From assembly GCA_907163375.1 (NCBI GenBank), contig CAJQUW010009056.1, forward strand, positions 1 through 64,000: a stretch of DNA of 64,000 nucleotides, read 5' to 3'. This DNA is from Prostheceraeus crozeri. Lineage: Eukaryota; Platyhelminthes; Polycladida; Euryleptidae. Below the pieces are notes generated by a model that was not told where the DNA came from, did no database searches, and saw only the letters and a list, made by a program, of their open reading frames with translations. Below, piece after piece: positions 1 to 11,739 of this stretch. Each line of letters starts with the position of its first letter. Positions within the stretch are counted from its first letter, which is position 1. A program made the position numbers and the translations under genes.

Positions 1-229
1 TGGGAGTGGTAACACCCCTACACTCCCAACCCGGGGGGGGGGCGGACCGTGCGGAGTGGGCGTACATTGAGAAAGTGAGGGACGCTGCAGAAGAACGTTT
101 AAAGCAGCTCAACTGTTTTTGTGATCTATGTGAAGCTAGACTCTGGGACGATATTGACGATGAAGACCTTTTGAAATACATGCCATAATAAATGTTTATT
201 TCGTATTATCTTTGCTTTCATACTGACTT

Positions 230-680
230 ACTTGAATGGGGTTTTAGTGAATAATTTAACCATGTATACTTTTTCATTTTGAAATAGTAGCACGCTTAGT
301 TTAACTTGTAAATCTTATAACATTTCATATGGACGATGATGGTAGATGAAATAGTGTCAAATAAAATTAAGATAGCTTACACTTCTGATACAGGGATAGC
401 AATCGACTGCGATCCATGTGTAAAGAGCTTGTTAGACTACGGATGGGGTTAAGTGGATGATTTAACAATGTATACATTTTCATTGGGAAATAGGTAGCAC
501 GCTTAGTCTAAACCCTTTTTTTTGGGGTCCAAAAATTTCCCTTCCCCCAAATAACATTTCATATGGACGATGATGGTAGATGAAATAGTTGTCAAATTAA
601 AATAAAAGATTAGCTTACACTTCTGATACAGGGATAGCAATCGACTGCGATCCATGTGTAAAGAGCTTGTTAGACTACGG
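230..680. repeat. Local direct duplication, two units of about 220 bp
   Basis: Two neighbouring units, about 230-442 and 443-680, share a long near-identical stretch beginning AACATTTCATATGGACGATG and ending GAGCTTGTTAGACTACGGA. The upstream parts also align but are more diverged. The second unit contains a low-complexity T/G/C-run patch near 510-550 that is absent from the first. No coding potential is evident. It could be a true tandem duplication or an assembly artefact near a low-quality patch. Confidence 0.75.
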
Positions 681-3180
681 AAGAGAGAAGTGTGTTATGT
701 TGCGTGTGGCGCGTGAGTGTCCTCCCATTTCATTCCATTCATCAATTCGTCTCATTGATAGAGACAGGTAGAACTCATGGTTCTCATAACGTATGCAATG
801 GAAAGGTTTAGGCAACCTTCGACAGTTGGCTAAATGTCGCCCTGGCGCGAATGCATACTACGTTGAGACAGAGGCAATCACTTGCAAACATGACGCAGAG
901 AGGTTTAACAAGATTGACCATTGCCGAATGTCCCTTGCGGTATACATAGCTACGGGTTTCACCGCCGCCCTTTACAGGAACGCCCGTCGAAAGGAAGTAT
1001 TACACCGAACTTCATTTGCAACGTTCAAGTTGACTGATAGCAGATTCAACTTAATGATAGTATTCGCCAGTCCGAAGACTGCCCAGGGCAAACCGCGAGG
1101 AGGTTCTATCATATCTTGCCCCATGGTGGCCCTTAAGAGAGCCGTTGGTTTCGTTTCTCGTCGTATCTGAAAATTAGAAGGAAAAATAGATGAAAATAAT
1201 ATTCCAAGTGATAGAGATGATATTAACTTACATAAGAAAAAATTTAGCCGGTTCGCGACCCCTTTCGAGGTGATGGTTTGAGGTAAGTATTTGGCCGGGC
1301 AGGTTTCGCTTCCGGTTATGGCGCAGCTCCTTTATTTCGCCGGGCATATTGCTTTATAGAGACACTGGAGACAGAGCGCAATCTTCCGCCATCGCTCCCT
1401 CGTAGCACTCGAATGTGGCATCCAAGTCCTCACTCTCAAGGATGACGCTGTCCGACGATTCTGCTCTTGATGATGGGAATGTGGAGCGTTGTTCGTCTTC
1501 TCTTCTTTCTTCTGACTCTCAGTCAGGCTAGTCCTTAATTGCTTCAATTTTTAAATTTGAGACCTCTTCCTGAGCTTTTAATGATTTTATGTACGATTGT
1601 CTGCTCAGTAACGCGTTTTTTTTCGCTGGCAAGCGCCCTTTCGCGGAAAGATTCTAAATTGAGCCACTTGGGTCTTGGAGGGCCCGGAATCTCCCATGCT
1701 ACCTGACCCTTCAGTGGAAATTGTCATCCCTAAGGGCCGAACATTCGTTTTTGTACGAGTGAGCTCATCTTTCATATTTCGTGTTTTAGTGCGTATTCCT
1801 GGCTCACTTTTGCGATCTGGGTATCCTTATTCCAGCTGTTCATCTGCTGCCTTAATCCCCTTCTTTACTGGGAAGGTGCGATTACTTTCTTTTTCGGGGA
1901 AGACTGATTTGTTGGTTTTCCTATCTCTTCCGTGTTCTTTAGTAATGACGACCTCCTCAGAATCGGAGTCATCTGAGCTGTCCAACTCGCTTAGTGGGGC
2001 CTTCTCTTCTGCGGTTGATGAGGTAGTGGCCGAAGCAGCAGGCTCCAAAATTGTTGCAATAGCCTCTTGTAGTGCTGCGTCAAGATCGACTGTTTCTTCG
2101 TTGAAGAAGGGTGCGATCACTTTGCGATGTCTGATGTTATGTAATTGTTTGCCTTTTTGAGCGGACAGTCGGGTGGTGGGCGATGTAAAATTCCTCATGC
2201 TCTTTGCCTTTCAAAAAGTTCAGGCAATGTGTACAGCCGGAAATAACGGCTCTGTTCCTCGTGGAAGTGAGGAGTATTCTTATATTTGTTTATGTGACGT
2301 TTGAATTCGCCACCCCTCTTTATTTCTCCGCAAGAACACTTTTTTAAATAAGAATTTTGAGTTGCCTCCCATTTTGTAACTTTATGTATCTGTAAAGGAA
2401 GGATGAAATAGAATTTAACTAAACAGGCGACATTGGCAGTCATTCTTATAATCATACAGCTAAATTGTGAGAATGGTGGAAAGTGTCTAACCTTTGAATC
2501 CGTTACAGGCAATACTCAGAGGGGATCTTATCCCAACTCAACTCCAAGGCCTCGGCCACAAATCCAACCTCCCGCGGACAGAGCGTGCGTCATATCACTG
2601 TGTTGGTATACCGGACCCCGATTTTGACATGAAAATCAGTGGATTGTTTACAAAGGTTGCAAATTCCAAGCCGAAGCTTGCCTCTCACAACTTTATAAAT
2701 GTCTTAGTTGAATTCAGAAGGTTTGAAAACCCCGAAAATTGTCAAAAAATAGCGAATTTAAATTTTTCAATTTTTTTAGCACTACTTATGAAATTTTATA
2801 AGTAGTCTATCACACTTAGGGCAGGTCAATAGCGACCGAACCTTTTTGTCGAAATCAAGTCAAACGGACTTGTAGAAGCAAAGTTACAAGCACTTTAAAA
2901 GGTTTTGGAGTCTTTTATGGCCTGGAGACGAAGGCCATCTCCTGGCTAACTCGTCTAAGTCTGACGCCTTAGCTGATATCAGCAATGAAATTTTCTAAGT
3001 CGGTTTCTTACAAGAAACTCGGGATTTGGAATGTCCCGAAGCTATCATCGGAGCTCAGAGAGACGACTTACCGTTGACTATCTCTCGTATTAATGACAAT
3101 CTTTCTTCTCGGTTCCCAGCTTATATAGTGTGTGGCGATCAGCTGATGACGTAACACCCATCATCCAAACACTAAAAAAA
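681..3180. other. No recognisable gene
   Basis: Open frames exist at 793-1170 (plus, 125 codons) and at 1827-2198 and 2195-2512 (minus). The minus pair encodes Ser/Glu-rich and Cys/His-containing sequence. I recognise no domain in any of them. The two minus frames abut in different frames and could be relics of one element gene, but nothing confirms it. No promoter, RNA gene or terminal repeat was identified here. Confidence 0.4.
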
Positions 3181-3189
3181 CCCGTCTAT

Positions 3190-5290
3190 CTCCGGTTCTA
3201 GTGCTGCCGATTGAGCTGGAAATACACCATTTCCATGTAGAATTTGACGCTGAATCCGAATCTCGCCTCCGTTTTCCCATCCGATGCTTCGTTTTGGCTC
3301 CACAGTAGGCAGCCATCGCAAAAATTCTAACTCTGTCGTTTTTCGAAAAATGTTGAAAATTTTTCTCGCCGATTGACTTGAAACTCTCCGATTGACTTGA
3401 AACTCACCATACAGATAAAGAATTTCACGCTGATTCCAAATCTGGCCTCCGTTTTCCAATCCGATGCTTCGTTTTGAAGCTAGAGCCCAAAACGTCCCAA
3501 ATTCTAACTCTGTCGTTTTTCACCAATGTCCCAAAATCTTAAATGGCGTCTCACATCTAAACGAAGACAGATAGGAACAAGCCGATTCTTTCACTGAATT
3601 TGTCTCACTCTTAGCTTTCAAACGAGCTATCGCACGACAAAATCCGTCCACTGGAAGCCAAAATCGAAGCAAGCTGTCCAGAGGGGGGGGGGACGTCAGC
3701 GAAATTTCAGAATTTGATGAAAAATGTTTTGGTGACGGTCCCAGGTCGAAATTCCACACTTTGGAAAATTTTCAAATTTTTACCCATACAAAGTCACTCT
3801 GACACTTAGGATTTTTTCAGGTAAGCGAGCTCCGACCTAAAATCTTGTAACCGCTCTAACTTTTGAACGAAGACAGATAGGAACAAGCCGATTGTTTCAC
3901 TGAATTTGTCTCACTCTTAGCTTTCAAACGAGCTATCGCACGACAAAATCCGTCCACTGGAAGCCAAAATCGAAGCAAGCTGTCCAGAGGGGGGGGGACG
4001 TCAGTGAAATTTCAAAATTTGATGAAAAATGTTTTGGTGACGGTCCCGGTCGAAATTCCACACTTTGGAAAATTTTCAAAATTTTACCCATACAAAGTCA
4101 CTCTGACACTTAGGATTTTTTCAGGTAAGCGAGCTCCGACCTAAAATCTTGTAACCGCTCTAACTTTTGAACGAAGACAGATAGGAACAAGCCGATTGTT
4201 TCACTGAATTTGTCTCACTCTTAGCTTTCAAACGATCTATCGCACGACAAAATCCGTCCACTGGAAGCCAAAATCGAAGCAAGCTGTCCAGAGGGGGGGG
4301 GGACGTCAGCGAAATTTTTTTTCTCTTCCGATTTCGCCGGAAACATCCTTCCTAACCCAAAATTTCACGTAGATTCCGAATCTGGCCTCCGTTTTCTCAT
4401 CCGATGCTTCGTTTGGGCGCTACACACCAAAACGTCCCAAATTCTAACTCTGTCGTTTTTTCGAAAAATGTTGAAAATTTTTTCTCGCCGATTGACTTGA
4501 AACTCACCATACAGATAGAGAATTTCACGCTGATCCAAATCTGAAATCCGTTTTCCAATCCGATGCTTCGTTTTGAAGCTACAGCCCAAAACGTCCCAAA
4601 TTCTAACTCTGTCGTTTTTCGCCAATGTCCCAAAATCTTAAATGGCGTCTCACATCTAAACGAAGACAGATAGGAACAAGCCGATTCTTTCACTGAATTT
4701 GTCTCACTCGTAGCTTTCAAACGAGCTATCGCACGACAAAATCCGTCCACTGGAAGCCAAAATCGAAGCAAGCTGTCCAGAGGGGGGGGGGACGTCAGCC
4801 GAAAATTTTTTCTCTCCGATTTCGCTGGAAACATCCTTCCTAACCCAAAATTTCACGTAGATTCCGAATCTGGCCTCCGTTTTCCCATCCGATGCTTCGT
4901 TTGGGCGCTACACACCAAAACGTCCCAAATTCTAACTCTGTTAAAATTTTGAAGAAAAATTTTTTCTCGCCGATTGACTTGAAACTCACCCTACCGATGC
5001 AGAATTTCACGCTGAACACGAATCCGACCTCCGTTTTCTCATCCGACCACTCCTTCCACTCGAAACAACCCATTTTACAACCCAACATTCAGCAGATTGC
5101 ACCAAAAACATCACACACTATAGCCTCAACACTAATCCTGGCGGTCGCCCAAGTCCACCACGACACTCTATCGTTCCAGAGGGGGGGGGGGGAGTCAGCG
5201 AACATGTTGTCAACCAACCTGGCCGGCACACCACGACAGATCACAACCTCTGTCGTTCCAGAGGGGGGGGGGGACTCAGCGATGGCGGCC
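3190..5290. repeat. Complex satellite with recurrent poly-G tracts
   Basis: Two sequence modules alternate. Module A contains GAAGACAGATAGGAACAAGC, then CACGACAAAATCCGTCCACT, and ends in CCAGAG followed by 8-11 G and ACGTCAGC. Copies lie near 3,560, 3,865, 4,170 and 4,660, the first three with a period of about 305 bp. Module B contains TCTGGCCTCCGTTTTC and ATCCGATGCTTCGTTT, with copies near 3,260, 3,440, 4,380, 4,550 and 4,870. Two more poly-G tracts followed by AGTCAGCG or ACTCAGCG lie near 5,180 and 5,262. Apparent open frames here are repeated along with the modules and carry no recognisable domain. Confidence 0.85.
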
Positions 5291-5875
5291 ATCTTGCGCT
5301 ATCTGGTGTTTGTCACTTCCTTACTACTGTTATAGTCTTTGCAGCTTCGCATTACGAGGAACAAACTTCAGCCACAACCAAGATCCTCGAACATAAATAG
5401 CCGGAATTCTGCAGTAGATTGATGACCTAAACTTATTAATGTTCTTCCAAATGATTGTGTCTTTGAACGTTATTCTCTAAAAAACGGAAAAACAACAAAC
5501 AATTGCAAATTTTTCCCATGAGTTGCAATAGTTCTGAGCACTTGAACTGTTTTTCAACGCTATCAGAGAATTTATATCTTTAACAGTCAGATGTTTTGTC
5601 TGCGGCTTTGAATAAAGATTTAAAAGATGAATTTCTGGGGAACGGTTCGCATTATTTAAACATCACATAAATATTGTTGTATTTACGTGCTCTTACAATG
5701 CTGTAAATCATTTGATTGACGCCAGCGGTCGCTTCCAACCCTGATATGACAATCATGATCTTACAAAAAATGTGAGCGCCCGTCCGATGTTTGATTTATC
5801 TTTAAAACATGGAAGTAATTGGGATTCGCATCTGGCTCACTATAGACATATCCCAGCTGTCTCCGATGTGTGGTC

Positions 5876-6035
5876 TCCGATGCGCAGTGGTTAAGTGCTT
5901 GGCCAGCGATCCTTTGGTCTACAGGTCAAAACCCGAAAGTGACATGTCGACAGGAAGGGCATCTGGACTGAAGGTGTCACCACGCTCCAGAACGTCTGAC
6001 TATGACTGCAAAGCTTCATGGAAGTGAATTGGGAT
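5876..6035 (+). repeat. tRNA-derived SINE
   Basis: A box A-like stretch (GTGGTTAAGTGCTTGG) near 5,887 is followed about 30 bp later by a box B-like stretch (GGTCAAAACCC) near 5,925. Together they form the split internal RNA polymerase III promoter of a tRNA-derived head. Downstream comes GGAAGGGCATCTGGAC, a string typical of the body of animal SINEs. No cloverleaf that would make it a functional tRNA was apparent. Boundaries are approximate. Confidence 0.6.
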
Positions 6036-6489
6036 GCTTCGTATGATCTGTTGACGCACCATTTTACTTTCATTTTGCGATCAGATCACAGTTTCATCAA
6101 GAACTTAACTCCTTGAGAAATTTCTTAATTGTCAGCTTAATTATGAGCCAAAAGAGCCTATTGCCGATTTGACATTTCCAACCACACTCGAAATAATAGT
6201 GCTAATGAATTTGTCGTCTACACATTATCATTATTATTATCATTATTTCATCTTTATACTTTCCAATTTTATCTAATTGGCTTGCTGTTTGCAGAAGTTC
6301 GGAGGCGCAGTTGTTAGACTGCAATTTGCTATTCTGCTACATTCATTTTCTTAGTTCGCTGGTACAATTCTTCTACTGGTAACTTAGAAAATCAGTTTTA
6401 CCTGTGCTGGATCCTTACTTGTGCATCCGAGTATAAGCAAGGTTTATTTATTTGCTAACCAGCACGCTAACCGTTAATCACGCCCCGCA

Positions 6490-6786
6490 CTGCACCTTTC
6501 TCAGCTTGGCGTCCCCGTAGAGTCAGGGTGCGAAGGGATCATCCACGTATTAGCCAGCCAGAACTCCAAATGCAAAGATCAGTGGACAGTATCCATTGAC
6601 TTCGCTAATGCTTTTAACTCCGTTAGTCGATCGAAAGACCTCCAAGAAGTGCGAGCTAAAGTTCGGCCTTGAGCGCCTTCGCTGTGAGTTCTGCTATGGA
6701 TCCAGTTCTAATTTTCTTACAATGGTCTTCAATCGATCATGCCACATCGACAGCAAAGCTGGGGTTCAACAAAGTGATCCTCTGGG
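6490..6786 (+). pseudogene. LINE reverse-transcriptase fragment
   Basis: The plus strand reads QLGVPVESGCEGIIHV, then WTVSIDFANAFNSVSR, then a FCYGSSSN segment and GVQQSDPLG. These match the order of the LINE reverse-transcriptase fingers and palm: the conserved LDFxNAFNxV block and the GVQQGDPLG block. The segments lie in more than one frame with stops between them, so this is a decayed relic. The YxDD block is absent. At 6,787 the match stops at CAGGGGTGCACAAC, which resembles a hAT-type terminus and may mark a later insertion. Confidence 0.7.
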
Positions 6787-7099
6787 CAGGGGTGCACAAC
6801 ATACGGCCAGCAAGCCATATCCGGCCGGTGAAGGATTTTTTGTTATGCCATTGTTCGCTATCTTATTACGCTGTTGTGATTCTTTTTTCCTGTTCGATTT
6901 TATGCATTTCGGACCCTTCATACTTGTTCGTGCGTTGCTAAATTTCTAAATTTGCTCGTTAAAATAGTTGATATGTCAGCCTCATTTATCACAGTTTCAA
7001 AATTATCAAGATTATCTATTTTTCCTTGCTACTGCGGACAAAAGGTGAAACTTCGAATTTTTGCGTGACCAAAGATCCAACCATCATAGAGTAAGCATA

Positions 7100-7740
7100 C
7101 ATAGGTAGAGTGTCGACTCTATGCAGTGAAAATTTTTATATCAGAAGATTCAGTTTTTTGCCGAGATTACGTTGCCATGGTCCAAAAAAATTATTAGAGC
7201 TTTTTTAAAAAGTCAAAATTTTGCCAATCTACATACTACTGAGATGACTCTCCTATATAAGTAGTATGAAACAAGTTAGATATTAAAAGGAATAAATTTT
7301 TGCTGACAAGTATCCTAACTAAGCGGAAATTATGCTGATTATTATCAAGGGAATTTCATGAACTGCATTATAATGAACTGCAATAATGAAAAGTCGCGAT
7401 CTTATTCGTGTTTTCTTGGCTGAATTTTCAAGTTTTTAAATCTATTATCATCGGCATGATTTAATGATTCACTAAATTCATGTTTCATTTCTAGAATCTG
7501 AATAGTGATGTGGACCCATTTACGTCTTTCAAAGTTGATTGAAATCATTGTCCTTGATTCTGTTATTTTGCTCTACCAGTGGCAGGTTGCTTGGGACATG
7601 ATCACGCTTAAGAAAATGCACTCTTGAGGTTCAGTTGCTTATTTAACAACTTTGTCTTTGATTATGATATTTTGCTCTTTCAGTGACAGGTAGCTTGTGA
7701 TATGATCACGCTTGAGAAAATACTCTCAATACGGATGATC
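7100..7740. repeat. Dispersed repeat, copy A (partner at 24.86-25.40 kb)
   Basis: The stretch from GTAGAGTGTCGACTC to about 7,735 aligns in the same orientation with 24,860-25,400. Shared blocks include AAACGGAAATTATGCTGAT and ACTAAATTCATG. Within copy A the terminal block, beginning with a pyrimidine tract and CAGTGGCAGGTTGCTT, occurs twice, near 7,570 and 7,690. In each case a tract like TTTGCTCTTTCAG precedes it, as at a splice acceptor. It may be an old duplicated exon region or an interspersed repeat. No intact coding frame is seen. Confidence 0.7.
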
Positions 7741-8177
7741 GGCGAGGCAACCTTCCAAGGTTGGCATGACACGTAGGATTTGTAAAATTACTATTCCGTC
7801 TGTATTGCTATCATGATCAATCAAATTCGTGCAGATTTCTCCAAAAGTGTAAAAATTTGCATATCTCAGATGTGGTACTGGGTCTCAACTCGAGTTCATT
7901 TAATAAAATCGAAATTGCATGCACATGGGGATTTGAAAAATACTGAGTTGCTACTTCACCGAATATACTTACTCTGTGTAATTGATTTTGTTCGCTTCGG
8001 TGTAACACACCGATCATTTAGCTTTGATTATGGATCAAGTCATAATCAGGCATAGCGCTTCGCATCCAAACATCATGAAGATTGATAAACTCCGAATAGG
8101 CTAATAATCATGCTAATTTCACAATTCTATGAATTGTCATCAATTATTGGTTTCAATACGATATTTTACTTTTCAGA

Positions 8178-8592
8178 CTACACCCCAGCAGAATTCTTCA
8201 TTTATGTGTCAGATGGTGAAGACACGGATCACTTCTTTCTTGTTGTTCCCCGTAGAAAGATGAAGATATCTGGCATGCAATTGCGAAACGCAATTACAAA
8301 GTACAGCTCGCACTACAGTGATTTCTACATATACTACGATGAAGCAGCTCTAGATTCGGGGCGGAAACTGATCAGAGTTTTCTGTGACAGCGATGATGAT
8401 TCCGAAGCTGTATATGCAGACAAAAATGGATATGTTTATAAAGACGTTTCAGAAGAGAGGAGAATTGAAGTAGAATATGATGACTTATTGATGATTCCGT
8501 GTGGACAGAAAATTGCCATTCAAATCAGCATGACTGAAATTGTTTCTGAAAATGATTGCGACTCAAATTGCTACGACGACGGAGAGTTTTAA
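8178..8592 (+). CDS. Terminal exon of a host gene, possible DIX-like domain
   Basis: An open frame runs to a TAA at 8,590. A polypyrimidine tract ending TTACTTTTCAG lies just before 8,178, so the coding exon most likely starts at ACTACACCCC, not at the ATG further upstream. The encoded stretch, from about YTPAEFFIYV to its acidic C-terminus, is about 137 residues. It alternates strands and one helix: EFFIYVSD, FFLVVPRRK, a helix around ISGMQLRNAITKY, then DFYIYYDEAA, KLIRVFCDSDDDS and NGYVYKDV. That order and the helix-YxYYxx spacing resemble the DIX domain of Axin, Dishevelled and DIXDC1, but key residues are not clearly conserved. The tail is rich in Asp and Glu. The gene is unidentified and any upstream exons lie further left. 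Confidence 0.45.
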
Positions 8593-9515
8593 TGCGGAAG
8601 CATGGATCAACTATTCTACTATTCAGAGTTATTAATAGAATCATGATCATTGCCGTAATCAAACTGTCTGTCAATATCCAAACGTGCTTTGAATTTCCAA
8701 TGACATTTTGCAAAAGTAAAAATTTAAGAAAATCATTACAAACCAGCAGGCTACTGTTAACAGTATGAAAATATGGAAAAGTCAAAACAGTATTCCAGGC
8801 CGTGTTGTGTTCAATACCATAAACGAAATTGTTTCATTTTTTACCCTGTGATGGATTATGCTCGACTTCAAGGTCCCCTCCAAATCTAAAGGTGCATATT
8901 ATCAGTGTCCGGGAATTGTTTGTCGTTGTCTTAATATTGCGTTTGTGTAATGTGCAATGCAAGATTTTAGACATCTCCAATACAAGAGTTACAGAAACTT
9001 GCATGTATTTGAACGCGCGCGAATTTTAATAAAGTAGACAGAATTATGGTTGCGCAATTGCAACCTGTAGCACACATAGTCCGGGAGCTAGCGTGAAGTT
9101 GTGCAGGGAACGAGGTAGTACATAAAACTTTCACATAGCATAGTACACCTCTAACCTACTGCAAAACTTCGCGTCTGCCGGATCAGATCATTTGCTTTTC
9201 AGAAATAGAGAGGATAACACAATCCTATGTATTTCCAGTGGTAAAATTGTGACATTTAAGGTGTTGACTCCATTTTTTCGCATTTTTGCTCATAAAAGTT
9301 ACACAAATTGGTATTTTGTTGAACTGGTTATTATAGAAATCATCTACAGATCATGATCTTTCAAATGAGCTGCCATTTTGTGACAGAGGATGAAGTAAAG
9401 TGTACAAACAGACACTTTTCGTTGGTGTAACTGCAAATTTTAACATAGAAAATTGATCTGGTGAATCTATCTATTGAATTTTCAAATTCGGCAATGGGCT
9501 CAAAACGTATGATGA
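8593..9515. other. Host flank, no gene seen
   Basis: AT-rich sequence after the exon stop. Short open frames on both strands have no recognisable content and look like chance frames. No repeat structure was noticed. Confidence 0.35.
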
Positions 9516-10221
9516 AGCAAGGATGCGGAGTCCTATCATTTTGATAGGACTCCGACTCCGACTCCGGGGGTTGATTGGACTCCGGCTTTTGATAGGACTC
9601 CTACTCCGGGTGGCAAGTATATATGGCCTATCCTTTTTTGAAAAACTGGTAACTTACATCATAGATCATTATAGGCATTCCTGAGCCTATCTTTAGTGAT
9701 CATTGCTGCATCAACTATCAATCATTTTCGATGAAAGTTTATCAAATGTCGCTTCATGCTGGATGCATGCGAATCGGCTCCTCCCATCTTGTTGATGTGT
9801 GCTTCACACGGTTTTTCTCCAGTCTCTTACCAGGCAGGAAAAATCCCCCATCTTTCATCAAAAAATATGAGTACACTTTTGATTTTAATAGGCGCTTTGG
9901 AGGAGACATCACGCACGATTAACGTGAGGGCAAGAGGTAATGTTCTCAAACAAACTAGTATTTCATTTTTGTCTCTGTGTGATCTTTGGTGCGTAGGTGT
10001 GGTCGAGGCTAGGAAGGTTTGTCTTCTCCACTAAATCCCCGAGAGAAAAACAATCCTTTTTTCACTATCACGGTTCATTCCCTCAACTATTATAAGCTTG
10101 TATGCACTGTTGTCTCTGTACTTTTGTTTGACGGAGAAAGTTGACATCAAGACAATGACAGCTATGCACGAGAATAAATAATTTGTTTGTATTCTATTTC
10201 GGGTCTAGTTGTAGGTCGGAG

Positions 10222-11346
10222 TAGGGTTTACAATCTCGAGCCGTTTTCTCAATCCCGGGATTTTCGAGACTGGCTAATCGCAATCCGGGATCCCGGGATC
10301 TCGATCGAGATTTATATATACTGTATATGTTTTTAATCATTAGGTTTCAAGAAATATTTCAAAAGACGATACGTGCTTGTAAAATGTACATCTTTCAACG
10401 TGAACTAAACAAACATCTACAGTATAGGTAAAACTAGTTAACTCATAAAAAATATTGGCGAAGTAAGGTAAGACACTGAATTGTGTTATCACTCATTCTC
10501 GACCGTAATTTCGTTAAGAACAAACCGGCCGCCGAGAATGCCCTTTCGGATTCTACCGATGTTGGAGGTATCGATTCCAGGACTTGTTTCACCCGCTTGA
10601 CGATCATTCCTGTGTCTCGAGATAGACAATTCGAGAGAATCATTTCATTGCAGGAGGAGACTTTTCCAATACTAGCAGACTTCTCGCAAGTATCTCACAA
10701 AACAATTAATCACCGAGACACAATTCGTTGTCGATGTGTGAAAACCAACAAAGCGCAGCTGCAGTAGCAGTCCGGTGACCTGTCAATAGAGCGAATTCGG
10801 GAGACTCACTGGGTTGAATGACGGTTTCTTCGACGGTTTTTCCCTCAAAGACCGCAAACCGCAAACCTAGCTCTGTCTGAACGAGCCTTGAACGGGCCTT
10901 CAGTCGTTATTTTAACTCGTTGTGATTTGTCTTTCAGCTATCAATTTACGAAGTATTTTCAGTTTACAGAAGCAATACTAGTAGCAGTGTCACAACACTG
11001 TTTATTAAGCGTCTGAACGGTTTGTGTCACGGCATGGCATTTATTTAGCCCAGATTTCGCGCTGTTCCTCGGCAGTAATGTTACGACACTAGTGTCATCG
11101 TGTGAACGAGGCTTAACCAGCTGGCTCGGCAAATACAGCACATTGGCAATTTATCAAACTTGGAACATAAAAAATTTAGATGCATTTTCAAAAAGCCATT
11201 GACTCTCTTAACTATGTCACTTAGAAAGAACTCAGGGCCAATCTTTCAAATATCTCGAAATACCTCGAGATCTCGAAGACGTAATCCCGGGATTTTTAAT
11301 CTCGGAAATAGGGTCGAGATCCCGGGATCCCAGGATGTAAACCCTA
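10222..11346 (-). mobile_element. hAT-type DNA transposon, internally deleted
   Basis: The left end starts TAGGGTTTACA and the right end finishes TGTAAACCCTA, a perfect 11-bp inverted pair. The inverted repeat continues imperfectly inward as CTCGAG/CCCGGGAT-rich sequence. The 8-bp direct repeat GGTCGGAG sits immediately outside both ends (10,214-10,221 and 11,347-11,354), the target duplication length of the hAT superfamily. At 1.1 kb it is too short for a complete transposase, and only a C-terminal remnant remains inside. Confidence 0.9.
10443..10643 (-). pseudogene. hAT transposase C-terminal dimerisation remnant
   Basis: The minus frame contains IPPTSVESERAFSAAGLFLT followed by KLRSRMSDNTIQCLTLLRQY. 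This is the signature of the hAT C-terminal dimerisation domain (P-x-S-x-x-x-E-R-x-F-S-x-A-G, then R-x-R-L/M-x). Only about 65 residues remain; the catalytic DDE core and N-terminal zinc finger are absent. It lies within the hAT element bounded by TAGGGTTTACA ends and shares its fate. It could not support transposition by itself. Confidence 0.9.
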
Positions 11347-11739
11347 GGTCGGAGTCCGGAGTTCTATCATTTGATAGGACTCCGACTCCAGCAAAAATGA
11401 TAGGACTACGGGACTCCTATTCCGACTCCGCATCCATGTGATGAAGTATGGTGAACAAGACCCTTGTTATGAATAACAATTTGAAGAACTCACGACATGT
11501 TGTCTTCCGTGAAACAACATCATGTTGGCTCATCATACAGTAAGTAAAAACCACTATGAAAATAAAGAGCTATATACATCCCGATGATATTCAAATGGTT
11601 GGTATCTCATGGAATTATTAGTATAACGGGGACTCATTCTGACACATCAGTACTGAAGAATGTCTGCATTAAGTCAATTCGTATTGCAAGCGTCGTTGAT
11701 TTTGATATTGGGATATGGCGTAGTCGAGACGCAAATAAC

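Larger units (their letters stand above)
9518..11438. mobile_element. GGACTCC-repeat element with inverted ends, interrupted by a hAT
   Basis: The left end reads GGATGCGGAGTCC and the right end GACTCCGCATCC, an inverted pair. Each is followed inward by clusters of TGATAGGACTCCGACTCC-type repeats (9,520-9,610 and 11,350-11,438). GATGAAG occurs just outside both ends and could be a remnant of a target duplication. A hAT element occupies 10,222-11,346, so the original element was about 800 bp. No coding frame with known domains is seen in 9,620-10,213. Confidence 0.5.

Noticed and set aside
2433-2805. Two overlapping plus frames near 2.4-2.8 kb
   Set aside because: They overlap each other in different frames, and neither has a recognisable pattern.
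4397-4834. 145-codon minus frame in the satellite as a gene
   Set aside because: It is built from the repeated modules, reappears in pieces elsewhere in the satellite and has no recognisable domain.
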